NCBI GenBank assembly: GCA_944381095.1
Contig: CALWJW010000008.1
Span: 1-42,784 of the forward strand
Source: an uncultured Clostridia bacterium
Lineage (GTDB): Bacteria > Bacillota > Clostridia > Oscillospirales > CAG-272
Length of the DNA: 42,784 nucleotides
Direction of reading: 5' to 3'
Under the pieces are notes generated by a model. The model was given only the letters and a program-made list of their open reading frames with translations, was not told where the DNA came from and ran no database searches. Shown here in pieces: positions 34,503 to 42,497 of this stretch. Positions within the stretch are counted from its first letter, which is position 1; each line of letters opens with the position of its first letter. Made by a program: the position numbers and the translations under genes.

Positions 34503-35837
34503 TCAAAAAACGACAGATTCCGGCATATCGAATGGCCGGGAAGCTTCGTGGTTGACAAGGTGAATATTCAGTATTTCACCGCATTTTATATCTTTTGACA
34601 CGGCGGCGCTTGTTTCTATGAAGTTCTCGGTATGTCCGGTAACGAAGCCGTTCCGGTATTTTTCAACGAGTAGTCTGAGCGGGGTTTTGGAGCTGATAAA
34701 GCTTTCTATTACCGTGTTTCTTGAAATCCCGACTGCCTTTCTCAGTTCGGCGCATCTTGCCTCAGCTGTTTCCGTGGGAACTTTCTGCGGCATTGCGGAA
34801 GCCGCCGTTCCCGGTCGGTCGGAATAAGGGAAAATATGTGCGAAAAGCAGTCTGAGACGGGATACGTTTTTCAGGGTTTCGGCAAAGTCGTCATCGGTTT
34901 CTCCGGGAAATCCGCATATCATATCCGCCGTAAAGCAGACGTTTCTTATCTTCTCCCTCATATAGTCGCAGTTTTCTGTTATCATCCGGACGTTGTACTG
35001 CCTTTTCATACCGTTCAGGGTTTTGTCACAGCAGCTTTGCAGTGAGAGGTGAAAGTGGGGACACAGTTTCGGGTTATCCGAAACCGAATCTGTGAACGCA
35101 CGATTTATTTTAGCCGGATTTACCGAGCTCAGTCTTATCCGTTCGAGACGTTGCAGACTGCTCAGTCTGTTGATGAGCTCTGTAAGGCCGTACCCGTAGG
35201 AACAGGTTTCGATTCCGGTCAGCACTATCTCACGGAAACCGTTTTCACACAAATCTCTGACTTCTTCATACACATCCTCGGGAGCTTTTGAACGTACCGG
35301 CCCTCTCACTTCCGGAATAATGCAGTATGCGCATTTGTTTTCGCATCCGTCCTCTATCTTTACATACGCTCTTGTGTGATCGGGGCGGAGAACTCTGTAA
35401 TTTTCATAATTTCCCGAAAAAATCAGATTTTCTGTTTTACGGGCTTCATCATCGGATCCGTGACGGCACAGGACGTGTTCCGCACAGTCCATTTTTTTCT
35501 CGTTTCCGCAGACGTAAGTGACTCCCGGTATGGCGGCAGCCTTATCAGGTCTGAGCTGGGCATAGCAGCCTGTCACGATTATTCCGGCTGCGGGACATAG
35601 TTTTTTCATTCTGCGTATTGTCTGCCGGCTTTTCCTCTCGCTTTCGGCGGTGACCGCACAGGTGTTTATTATCACCGAGTCGCAGTCGGGCTCCGGGGTT
35701 TCGGTTACGGTAACTCCGGCGTTTTCCAGACGTTCGGCTATTGCCCGGCTTTCATACTGGTTTACCCGGCAGCCGAGAGTTACCACAGCTGTTTTTCTTT
35801 TGGCTGTTGTTTCGGTCAAGGGATTTTTTTGTGTCAT
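34503..35837 (-). CDS. mtaB: tRNA t6A37 methylthiotransferase MtaB
   Basis: A 444-residue radical-SAM enzyme that adds 2-methylthio to N6-threonylcarbamoyladenosine 37. The N-terminal UPF0004 domain keeps three cluster Cys: Cys23 (LGCRVNQYES), Cys60 (NTCAVT), Cys91 (GCYAQ). The radical-SAM CxxxCxxC is Cys165, Cys169, Cys172 in GCENKCAYC. A TRAM-like C-terminal region follows. LGCRVNQYE separates MtaB from MiaB (which has LGCQMN) and RimO. AAAGGAAAA lies just before the ATG. It is the second tRNA A37 modification enzyme in the window, with miaA. Confidence 0.94.
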   Translation of the reverse strand: MTQKNPLTETTAKRKTAVVTLGCRVNQYESRAIAERLENAGVTVTETPEPDCDSVIINTCAVTAESERKSRQTIRRMKKLCPAAGIIVTGCYAQLRPDKAAAIPGVTYVCGNEKKMDCAEHVLCRHGSDDEARKTENLIFSGNYENYRVLRPDHTRAYVKIEDGCENKCAYCIIPEVRGPVRSKAPEDVYEEVRDLCENGFREIVLTGIETCSYGYGLTELINRLSSLQRLERIRLSSVNPAKINRAFTDSVSDNPKLCPHFHLSLQSCCDKTLNGMKRQYNVRMITENCDYMREKIRNVCFTADMICGFPGETDDDFAETLKNVSRLRLLFAHIFPYSDRPGTAASAMPQKVPTETAEARCAELRKAVGISRNTVIESFISSKTPLRLLVEKYRNGFVTGHTENFIETSAAVSKDIKCGEILNIHLVNHEASRPFDMPESVVF

Positions 35838-36057
35838 ATTTTTCCTTTCGGGTGGTGTTTTCGGTCATTTTTCAGGTAACGATCAAATGATCGGGAGCCG
35901 TTTCCGGCAATGTGATCAAGCCGGTTTTGTCACTTACGGGTTTGAGCTTCGTCAGTAACTGCTCCAATGCTCCGGCAGGACGCCGTTTTGAAATGTGATT
36001 AAAGTTTCTGACCCGTTTTCGGAACATCAGTCAGTCCCGCTTGGCATTATTGTTACG

Positions 36058-36900
36058 TCAGGCGTTGTTTTTATATTTTCCCGGCGGTACCCCGACAGCT
36101 TTTTTGAATGCTTTTATGAAGTTGGCGTAGTCGTTGAATCCGCACATAAATGCCGTGTCTGTAACGCTTCTGCCTTCGGCGAGCAGCTTTTTGGCTTCCG
36201 TTATCCTCTTGCTTATGAGATATTTTGTCACGGTGGTGCTGCAATATTTGTTGAAAAGTCTTCCGAGCTGGTTGACCGACATATAGGAATTTCTGGCGAT
36301 CATGTCCAGCGTCAGGTTTTCCGAATAATTGCTGTTTATGTAGTCTATCGCAAGCTGTACCGCCTTATGCTTCTGAATCTGTCCCTCGCCCTCGCTGTGG
36401 GTTCTGAATAATCCGTTTACCGTGAGAAGTATTTCCGTCGCGCGTATTTTTTTGTAAAGCTCATCCCCGTAACCGTACTCCTTTCCGAGCGACCTGAAAA
36501 GAAGTATCAGTTTCTGCGTCTCCGCCTCAGAAAGCGAAATACGGTTGACGTCAGCTTTGTTATAGAAACAGTCGGCAAGGTTTACGCCGTCCTTTGATAC
36601 GCTGTAAAGAAACGTCGGGTGTACGTGCATTATATACCGTGAAAAACGGCCGTCCCTGTCCGGGGTCACTTTGTGAGCTTCAAACTGGTTTATTATGAAA
36701 AGATCTCCGCTTTTCATGTCGTAGACCCTGTCGTCGATCAGGAATGTTTTCCCGCCTTCGATACAGAGGAATATCTCACAGCATTCGTGTATATGTATTT
36801 GCAGATTGGGATCCCTTTTTTCGGAGTAATACAGCCCGAAGGTCTTTGTCTCGGCGGCATGCAATATCGCTTCTCCGCAGGTATCAAACAGGCATTTCAT
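36058..36900 (-). CDS. AraC-family transcriptional regulator with N-terminal cupin
   Basis: A 280-residue regulator. Residues 15-110 resemble an AraC-type cupin (IHIHECCEIFLCIEGGKTFLIDD, split around a beta turn; DLFIINQFEAHKV), the likely sugar sensor. Residues about 180-278 form the two-HTH DNA-binding domain: NLTLDMIARNSYMSVNQLGRLF and the signature DTAFMCGFNDYANFIKAFKKAVGVPPGKYK read across the second HTH. It is divergent from the kduI operon with 232 bp between starts, so it most likely senses a uronate intermediate and controls that operon and itself. Confidence 0.9.
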   Translation of the reverse strand: MKCLFDTCGEAILHAAETKTFGLYYSEKRDPNLQIHIHECCEIFLCIEGGKTFLIDDRVYDMKSGDLFIINQFEAHKVTPDRDGRFSRYIMHVHPTFLYSVSKDGVNLADCFYNKADVNRISLSEAETQKLILLFRSLGKEYGYGDELYKKIRATEILLTVNGLFRTHSEGEGQIQKHKAVQLAIDYINSNYSENLTLDMIARNSYMSVNQLGRLFNKYCSTTVTKYLISKRITEAKKLLAEGRSVTDTAFMCGFNDYANFIKAFKKAVGVPPGKYKNNA

Positions 36901-37028
36901 TGTGTTTCCTCGGTTTTTGCTTTTTTCCGGTTTCGGTAAAGACGCTTTTTGCCGGTTTTGTCAAAACTCCGTGACTTTCCGTAAGTAATGTTTTGATTTG
37001 CCTTTCTTTCCGTGCACCGGTCGGATAT

Positions 37029-37106
37029 ATGATACCATATTATGGTGAAAATTGCAACAGTTTTATTACTTTTTGCAATAAATTTGCAAAAATAATATGT
37101 TATAAT
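37029..37106. promoter_or_regulatory. Divergent promoter and putative AraC operator: three phased TTGCAA boxes
   Basis: TTGCAA occurs at 37052-37057, 37073-37078 and 37084-37089, spaced 21 and 11 bp (two turns, one turn), all on one face. A plus-strand -10 TATAAT lies at 37101-37106, 27 bp before the kduI start, with no proper -35 at 17 bp: the pattern of an activator-dependent promoter. On the minus strand, TTGCAA (37057-37052), 17 bp, and TATCAT (37034-37029) form a promoter for the AraC gene. ACCATA-T-TATGGT (37034-37046) is a further dyad in that minus promoter. Confidence 0.6.
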
Positions 37107-37132
37107 AAGTCAGATTCGGAAGGAGGTTATTT

Positions 37133-38809
37133 ATGCTTACTTTAAAGATCATAGGAGACGGCGGACAGGTAAGAGCCGAATACCGCGGTATGAATATCAA
37201 AGCGATATTCAAAGGCGAGCTCACCGAAAAGGATAAAATAAAAGTGAGTCTCGACGGCTGTGAGTTCATAGCGGTAAGGTTTGATCCGACAATGTCCGAA
37301 AGTATTCTGTGGGTTCCCGGAAAGAGCTACGAGTTTGCAGTACCGAACGCCCAGCAGCTCAGAATGGGTTATCACCCGGACGCGTTCAGAGGAGAGGTAC
37401 ACGAGATCTCCGTCCGCGAGCCTGAGGACAGCGAAGTTTACGGATACCGGAATCTGGCGCTCAATTCTCATGACAAACACGGAAAAGTACGCGCGTTTCC
37501 TCACGCAACCGCTAATTTCGTTACAAGAGAGGACCCTTGTTTCTATGAAAGAAACGCAATTGACGGAGTGGTAAACAATCAGGGACACGGCGCATATCCT
37601 TTCCATTCATGGGCGGGAGGAGCCAGAAATGACCTTGAATTTTTACTTGACTTCGGTCGCGATGTCGTGGCAGACAAGCTGGTGTTTTACCTGCGGGCGG
37701 ACTTTGCTCACGATAAGATCACCGGAATACCGCATGACTCGTACTGGAAAAATATTGACATAGAGTTTTCGGACGGCGAGGTGATAAAGGGTGAGTTCAT
37801 AATGGACGGAACCGATCTCAATCCCGAAAATTCAAAAGGCATAACCATAACATTTGACCCGAAAACCACAAAATCGATACGTTTATTCAATTTCACACAG
37901 GTTTCCGAGGTGCTGTCGTTTGCGGCGCTCACGCAGATAGAGGTTTACGGAAACACAGTAAAGGAGGATTTAAGCAAAATGGAAGTCAGACAGGGATCAA
38001 ACGCAAAAGACGTAAAATACTACACGACTGAAAGGCTTCGTGAGGAGTTCCACATCGCAAGTCTTTTCACCAAGGACAACATAAGAATGGTATACAGCCA
38101 GATAGACAGAATTATCACCGCCGGACTGATGCCGGTCCGTCAGGTGCTGAAACTTGAAGCCGGCAAGGAGCTTGCCGCAGACTACTTCCTTCAAAGAAGA
38201 GAAATGGGCTGTATAAACGTCGGCGGAAAAGGAATCATCACCGTAGACGGAAAGGAATACGAAATGAATCCCCGTGACGGTATATATATCGGAATGGGAA
38301 ACAAGGATATTACGTTCAGAAGTTGCGACGAAAACGTTCCGGCTAAATTCTACGTGAGCTCCTGCCCGGCGCACACCACTTATCCGACTGTCAAGATCGA
38401 TATAACAAAAGCGAAAAAGGTTCCGTGCGGATCGGTTGAGGAGTGCAACAAGCGTGTAATAAACCAGTACATACATCCGGAAGTAATGAAGAGCTGTCAG
38501 CTTGCCATGGGACTTACCCAGCTTGAACCCGGCTCCAACTGGAACACCATGCCCTGCCATACTCATGACAGAAGAATGGAAGTGTATATGTACCTTGATA
38601 TGGGAGAAAACGATATCGTCTTCCATATGATGGGCGAGCCCGGCGAAACAAGACATATAATCATGCATAACGAAGAAGCAGTTATTTCACCGTCGTGGTC
38701 GATACATTCCGGAGTAGGAACACGTGCATATTCGTTCATATGGGCAATGTGCGGCGAAAATCAGGAATTTACCGATATGGATCATATCGAGAACAGAGAC
38801 CTGCTCTGA
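37133..38809 (+). CDS. kduI: KduI, 5-dehydro-4-deoxyuronate isomerase, fused to an N-terminal lectin-like domain
   Basis: A 558-residue cytoplasmic protein. Residues 283-558 are a complete KduI (usual length about 278), converting 5-keto-4-deoxyuronate to 3-deoxy-D-glycero-2,5-hexodiulosonate. Zinc ligands: His476, His478 and Glu483 in CHTHDRRME, and His525 in SIHSG. Residues 1-282 are not part of known KduI: a small beta domain (1-95), then a region (about 104-275) with the F5/8-type-C/CBM-like pattern NLALNSHDK, AIDGV, HSWAGG, LLDFGR, IEFSDG, FTQVSEVLSFAALTQIEVYG. AAGGAGG is 7 bp before the ATG at 37133. An in-frame Shine-Dalgarno sits at the junction (see 37962). First gene of the uronate operon. 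Confidence 0.92.
   Translation: MLTLKIIGDGGQVRAEYRGMNIKAIFKGELTEKDKIKVSLDGCEFIAVRFDPTMSESILWVPGKSYEFAVPNAQQLRMGYHPDAFRGEVHEISVREPEDSEVYGYRNLALNSHDKHGKVRAFPHATANFVTREDPCFYERNAIDGVVNNQGHGAYPFHSWAGGARNDLEFLLDFGRDVVADKLVFYLRADFAHDKITGIPHDSYWKNIDIEFSDGEVIKGEFIMDGTDLNPENSKGITITFDPKTTKSIRLFNFTQVSEVLSFAALTQIEVYGNTVKEDLSKMEVRQGSNAKDVKYYTTERLREEFHIASLFTKDNIRMVYSQIDRIITAGLMPVRQVLKLEAGKELAADYFLQRREMGCINVGGKGIITVDGKEYEMNPRDGIYIGMGNKDITFRSCDENVPAKFYVSSCPAHTTYPTVKIDITKAKKVPCGSVEECNKRVINQYIHPEVMKSCQLAMGLTQLEPGSNWNTMPCHTHDRRMEVYMYLDMGENDIVFHMMGEPGETRHIIMHNEEAVISPSWSIHSGVGTRAYSFIWAMCGENQEFTDMDHIENRDLL
37962..37981 (+). promoter_or_regulatory. Internal Shine-Dalgarno and start codon at the KduI domain junction
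   Basis: AGGAGG at 37962-37967 precedes ATG 37979 by 11 nt; that ATG is codon 283, where canonical KduI (MEVRQGSNAKDV) begins. The frame is continuous from 37133, and the linker VKEDLSK is itself spelled by this ribosome site. A free 276-residue KduI could therefore be made besides the fusion. Confidence 0.6.
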
Positions 38810-38949
38810 GCAGATCTGCGTAAAGGTCTGACGCCGGAGAAATACAGAACCGGCAGCTGAAAGGTTCTGCTGCGATTGCAGGACATCTGAAAAAAGTATA
38901 CTACCGGCTGTACAGAGCCGGGAACAAAAAAACAAAAGGAGATGCGGAA

Positions 38950-39747
38950 ATGGAAAATATGTTCAGTCTTAAAGGAAAAATCGCACTTATAACCGGAGCG
39001 TCCTACGGAATAGGCTTCGCTATCGCCAAAGCAATGGCTGCTGCGGGTGCGAAAATCGTATTCAATGACATAAAGCAGGAACTTGTGGACAAAGGACTCG
39101 CGTCCTACAAGGAAGAGGGAATAGACGCCAAGGGATATGTCTGCGACGTTACCGACGAAAAAGCAGTCAATGAGTTTATAGCAACCGTTGAAAAGGAAGT
39201 AGGGGTTATAGATATCCTTGTCAACAACGCCGGAATAATCAAAAGAATACCGATGTGCGATATGACGGCGGAGCAGTTCCGTCAGGTAATAGACGTCGAC
39301 CTCAATGCGCCTTTCATAGTTTCAAAAGCGGTCATCCCGTCCATGATCAAGAAAGGACACGGCAAGATAATCAACATCTGCTCAATGATGAGCGAGCTCG
39401 GAAGAGAGACTGTTTCCGCTTACGCCGCGGCAAAAGGCGGACTCAAAATGCTCACAAAGAACATTGCTTCCGAATACGGTGAATTCAACATTCAGTGTAA
39501 CGGCATAGGCCCCGGCTACATAGCTACCCCGCAGACCGCTCCGCTTCGTGAGCGTCAGCCCGACGGAAGCCGCCATCCGTTTGATTCCTTCATAGTCGCA
39601 AAAACTCCTGCGGCTCGCTGGGGAGAAGCCGAAGACCTCGGAGGACCCGCGGTATTCCTTGCTTCGGACGCTTCCAATTTTGTGAACGGACACATTCTTT
39701 ATGTCGACGGCGGTATTCTTGCTTACATCGGAAAACAGCCGCAGTAA
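38950..39747 (+). CDS. kduD: 2-dehydro-3-deoxy-D-gluconate 5-dehydrogenase (KduD, SDR family)
   Basis: A 265-residue short-chain dehydrogenase that reduces the KduI product to 2-keto-3-deoxygluconate with NAD(P)H. Evidence: the nucleotide loop TGASYGIG (residues 15-22), NNAG, catalytic Ser in CSMMSELG, and the YAAAKGG Tyr/Lys pair. It contains the RHPFDSFIVAKTPAARWG segment of the gluconate-5-dehydrogenase/KduD subgroup. AAAAGGAG lies 9 bp before ATG. It follows kduI by 140 bp. Gluconate 5-dehydrogenase is an alternative by similarity, but position favours KduD. Confidence 0.9.
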   Translation: MENMFSLKGKIALITGASYGIGFAIAKAMAAAGAKIVFNDIKQELVDKGLASYKEEGIDAKGYVCDVTDEKAVNEFIATVEKEVGVIDILVNNAGIIKRIPMCDMTAEQFRQVIDVDLNAPFIVSKAVIPSMIKKGHGKIINICSMMSELGRETVSAYAAAKGGLKMLTKNIASEYGEFNIQCNGIGPGYIATPQTAPLRERQPDGSRHPFDSFIVAKTPAARWGEAEDLGGPAVFLASDASNFVNGHILYVDGGILAYIGKQPQ

Positions 39748-39928
39748 ATATGTCATTTTTCCGTATTGTCCGCATCCGCGACCGGGGATTCCCGCTACGC
39801 GGTGCGGCTGCTACGGTAAACCCGCACCGGAAGATTCCGGACTTACCCGGAAATCTTTCCCGGTACTGAATAAGCCTTTTACTGTTGCGCCAAACAGAAT
39901 CTCCTTGGGACAGGGAACTTGAATTAGA

Positions 39929-39947
39929 ATGTTGCCGCCGGCAACAT
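39929..39947. promoter_or_regulatory. 19-bp perfect palindrome before the first GH88 gene
   Basis: ATGTTGCCG-C-CGGCAACAT lies 2 bp upstream of the GAGGTG Shine-Dalgarno and 18 bp before the ATG. It could be an operator or an mRNA hairpin shielding the ribosome site. It shares TTGC...GCAA ends with the operator boxes at 37052-37089. The rest of 39748-39928 holds another hairpin (AAGATTCCGG/CCGGAAATCTT). Confidence 0.55.
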
Positions 39948-39965
39948 ATGAGGTGAATTGAAATT

Positions 39966-41111
39966 ATGAGTTACGAAAAAATAATCGCACAAAACCGCGA
40001 ATGGATCGAAGAAACATTTAACAAACTTGACAAAAAACTTTCCGTAACTGCCGTCAAAAGCAGAGACAAAATACCGTACACCACAAAAGACGGGGTACAT
40101 GACGACAGGTCAAAAAATCCTGACGGCTGGACCAACGGCTTCTGGGGCGGACTTATGTGGCTGATGTACGAGGCAACCGGAAACGAAGAGTATAAAAAGA
40201 CGGCGCAGAGAAGCGAAGAGATAGAAGACAAGGCATTTGAGAACGTCGAAAAGCTTCATCATGATGTCGGATTTATGTGGCATATCCTCGCCGGAGCAAA
40301 TTACCGTCTTACCGGCAACACGGAGGCGAGAAACAAAAATCTTTTCTGCGCCATGTCCCTCATGAGCAGGTACAATGTTGAGGGCGACTATATCCGTTCA
40401 TGGAACAGCTGGTCAAAGGACGACAACACCACCGGCTGGACGATAATCGACTGTATGATGAATATACCGATACTCTACTGGGCGTCGAATGAGATCGGAG
40501 ATACGAGATTCAAAAAGATCGCAATGAGATATGCCGATATGGCTATGCGCGATCACGTACGCCCCGACGGTTCGGTCAACCATATAGTCGTCCACGATAC
40601 CGAAAATCCCGGTGTAGTGATCGAAACACTCGGCGGGCAGGGCTACGGAGTGGGTTCCTGCTGGTCGAGGGGCGACGCATGGGCGCTTTACGGCTTTGTA
40701 CTCAGCTATATTCACACAAAGGAAGAAAGATATCTGGATACCGCGAAAAAAGTCGCGCAGTATTTTGTTATGAATGCCGAAAGCACCGGATGGTTGCCGT
40801 TGCTTGACTTCCGCGCTCCCGAAGAACCGGTTTACTACGATTCCACAGCCGGTGCTATCGCCGCCTGCGGACTGATAGAGATTGCAAAGAACTGTCCGGA
40901 GCACGAGAAAAATATTTACCTGTCGGCTGCGATAAATATGCTGAAAACAATGGAAAAAGCATGGTGCAATTGGAGCGAGACCGAAGACAGTATCTTGCAG
41001 ATGGGCTCCGAAAGATACGGTTCCGGAATGCATATGCCGATAATTTACGGCGATTATTTCTTCGCCGAGGCGATACTCAAACTCAGGGGCTCGAAGTTTC
41101 TGCCCTGGTAA
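39966..41111 (+). CDS. GH88 unsaturated uronyl hydrolase, copy 1
   Basis: A 381-residue cytoplasmic (no signal peptide) enzyme that hydrates and cleaves the terminal 4,5-unsaturated uronic acid from lyase-made oligosaccharides. The six-hairpin toroid family motifs are TNGFWGGLMWL, LHHDVGFMW with Asp100, GWTIIDCMMNIP with Asp162, and CWSRGDAWALYGF; Asp100 and Asp162 match the two catalytic Asp of UGL-type GH88. GH105 rhamnogalacturonyl hydrolase is the main alternative. GAGGTG lies 10 bp before the ATG. It is about four-fifths identical by eye to the next gene. Substrate (pectin, glycosaminoglycan or other) not decided. Confidence 0.88.
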   Translation: MSYEKIIAQNREWIEETFNKLDKKLSVTAVKSRDKIPYTTKDGVHDDRSKNPDGWTNGFWGGLMWLMYEATGNEEYKKTAQRSEEIEDKAFENVEKLHHDVGFMWHILAGANYRLTGNTEARNKNLFCAMSLMSRYNVEGDYIRSWNSWSKDDNTTGWTIIDCMMNIPILYWASNEIGDTRFKKIAMRYADMAMRDHVRPDGSVNHIVVHDTENPGVVIETLGGQGYGVGSCWSRGDAWALYGFVLSYIHTKEERYLDTAKKVAQYFVMNAESTGWLPLLDFRAPEEPVYYDSTAGAIAACGLIEIAKNCPEHEKNIYLSAAINMLKTMEKAWCNWSETEDSILQMGSERYGSGMHMPIIYGDYFFAEAILKLRGSKFLPW

Positions 41112-41162
41112 CACAGAAGACCGGATTTCCCGGACAAAAATAAAACAAACGGAGAAAGTGAA

Positions 41163-42302
41163 ATGAGTTACGAAAAGATAATCGCGGACAACCGGGAGTG
41201 GATAGACGACACTTTTGCCAAGCTTGACAAAAAGCTTTCCGTCACCGCTGTTAAAAGCAGAGACAAAATCCCGTACACGACCAAAAACGGTGTCCATGAC
41301 AGCAGAACCGAAGGAAAAGACATACTCTGGTGGACCAACGGCTTCTGGGGCGGACTTATGTGGCTGATGTACGCCGGAACAGGCAAAGAATGCTATAAAG
41401 AGACCGCACAGAATGCCGAAAAAATAATGGATGGGGCGTTCAGATACATGGACAGCCTGCACCATGACGTAGGTTTTATGTGGCACATCATGAGCGGAGC
41501 GGCGTATAAACTTACGGGAGACAAAGCGTCGAGAAACCGTGATCTTCTTGCGGCGATGACGCTGATGAGCAGATACAACGTTGAAGGTGACTACATCCGT
41601 TCATGGAACGGAAAGGAAAACGGCGGCTGGACCATTATAGACTGTATGATGAATATTCCTCAGCTTTATTGGGCGACAGATGAAATAGGTGATACCAGAT
41701 TCAAAAAGATCGCAATGAGATATGCCGATATGGCTATGCGTGACCACGTACGTGCCGACGGATCTGTTAACCATATCGTCGTGCATGATCCGGACGTGCC
41801 GGATACCGTTCTTGAAACGAAAGGCGGCCAGGGATACGGAGTCGGCTCCTGCTGGTCCAGAGGCGCGGCATGGGCTCTTTACGGATTCATACTCAGCTAT
41901 ATACACACCAAAGAGGAGAGATATCTGGATACGGCGAAAAAGGTGGCGCATTATTTTGTGTCCAACGTAATGAACACAGGCTGGCTTCCTCTTATCGATT
42001 TCAGAGCTCCCGACGAGCCGGTGTACTATGATTCGACCGCCGGAGCAATAGCGGCGTGCGGACTGATCGAAATAGCTAAGAACTGCCCTGAATTTGAGAA
42101 AAATATCTATTTGTCTGCGGCAATAAAAATGCTGAAAGCGATGGAGAAGGAATGGTGCGATTGGAGCGAAACCGAAGACAGCATTTTACAGATGGGTTCG
42201 GAGAGATACGGCGGAGGAATGCATATGCCGATAATTTACGGCGATTACTTCTTTACCGAAGCTGTACTCAAACTCAAAGGCTGTGACTTTTTGCCCTGGT
42301 AA
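41163..42302 (+). CDS. GH88 unsaturated uronyl hydrolase, copy 2
   Basis: A 379-residue paralogue of the upstream gene, separated by 51 bp, with GGAGAAAG just before its ATG. Catalytic Asp102 (LHHDVGFMW) and Asp160 (GWTIID) are kept. Differences cluster in two places: the loop NGKENGG replaces NSWSKDDNTTG before the catalytic Asp160, and residues 50-55 and 82-100 vary. CWSRGAAWALYGF has Ala where copy 1 has Asp. Such changes at the substrate pocket suggest a different acceptor sugar or linkage preference, an inference. It closes the operon before the terminator at 42402. Confidence 0.88.
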   Translation: MSYEKIIADNREWIDDTFAKLDKKLSVTAVKSRDKIPYTTKNGVHDSRTEGKDILWWTNGFWGGLMWLMYAGTGKECYKETAQNAEKIMDGAFRYMDSLHHDVGFMWHIMSGAAYKLTGDKASRNRDLLAAMTLMSRYNVEGDYIRSWNGKENGGWTIIDCMMNIPQLYWATDEIGDTRFKKIAMRYADMAMRDHVRADGSVNHIVVHDPDVPDTVLETKGGQGYGVGSCWSRGAAWALYGFILSYIHTKEERYLDTAKKVAHYFVSNVMNTGWLPLIDFRAPDEPVYYDSTAGAIAACGLIEIAKNCPEFEKNIYLSAAIKMLKAMEKEWCDWSETEDSILQMGSERYGGGMHMPIIYGDYFFTEAVLKLKGCDFLPW

Positions 42303-42401
42303 AAATACGGCAGACCGTAATAGTTTTTTTACGAGCCGGAAAATGTCCGGTCTCACAAATAAAGTAAAGGACTCTTAACTGAAAATTCCATGTGAATACA
42401 A

Positions 42402-42436
42402 AACACCCGTGGCCGGTAACGACCATGGGTGTTTTT
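42402..42436 (+). terminator. Rho-independent terminator of the uronate operon
   Basis: AACACCCGTGG and CCATGGGTGTT pair (one G-U) around a 10-nt loop and run into TTTTT, 100 bp past the second GH88 stop. Confidence 0.9.
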
Positions 42437-42497
42437 CTGTATTTTGTGATCTGGCTTTTTTGGGCAGTTCTTGTATCTGTCTTTAGGATTTTTGTGT

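Noticed and set aside
40413..41486. A 357-residue antisense frame opposite the GH88 genes
   Set aside because: It is the shadow of two strongly conserved plus-strand genes and shows no family motif. The 322-residue frame at 27907-28875 is rejected for the same reason.
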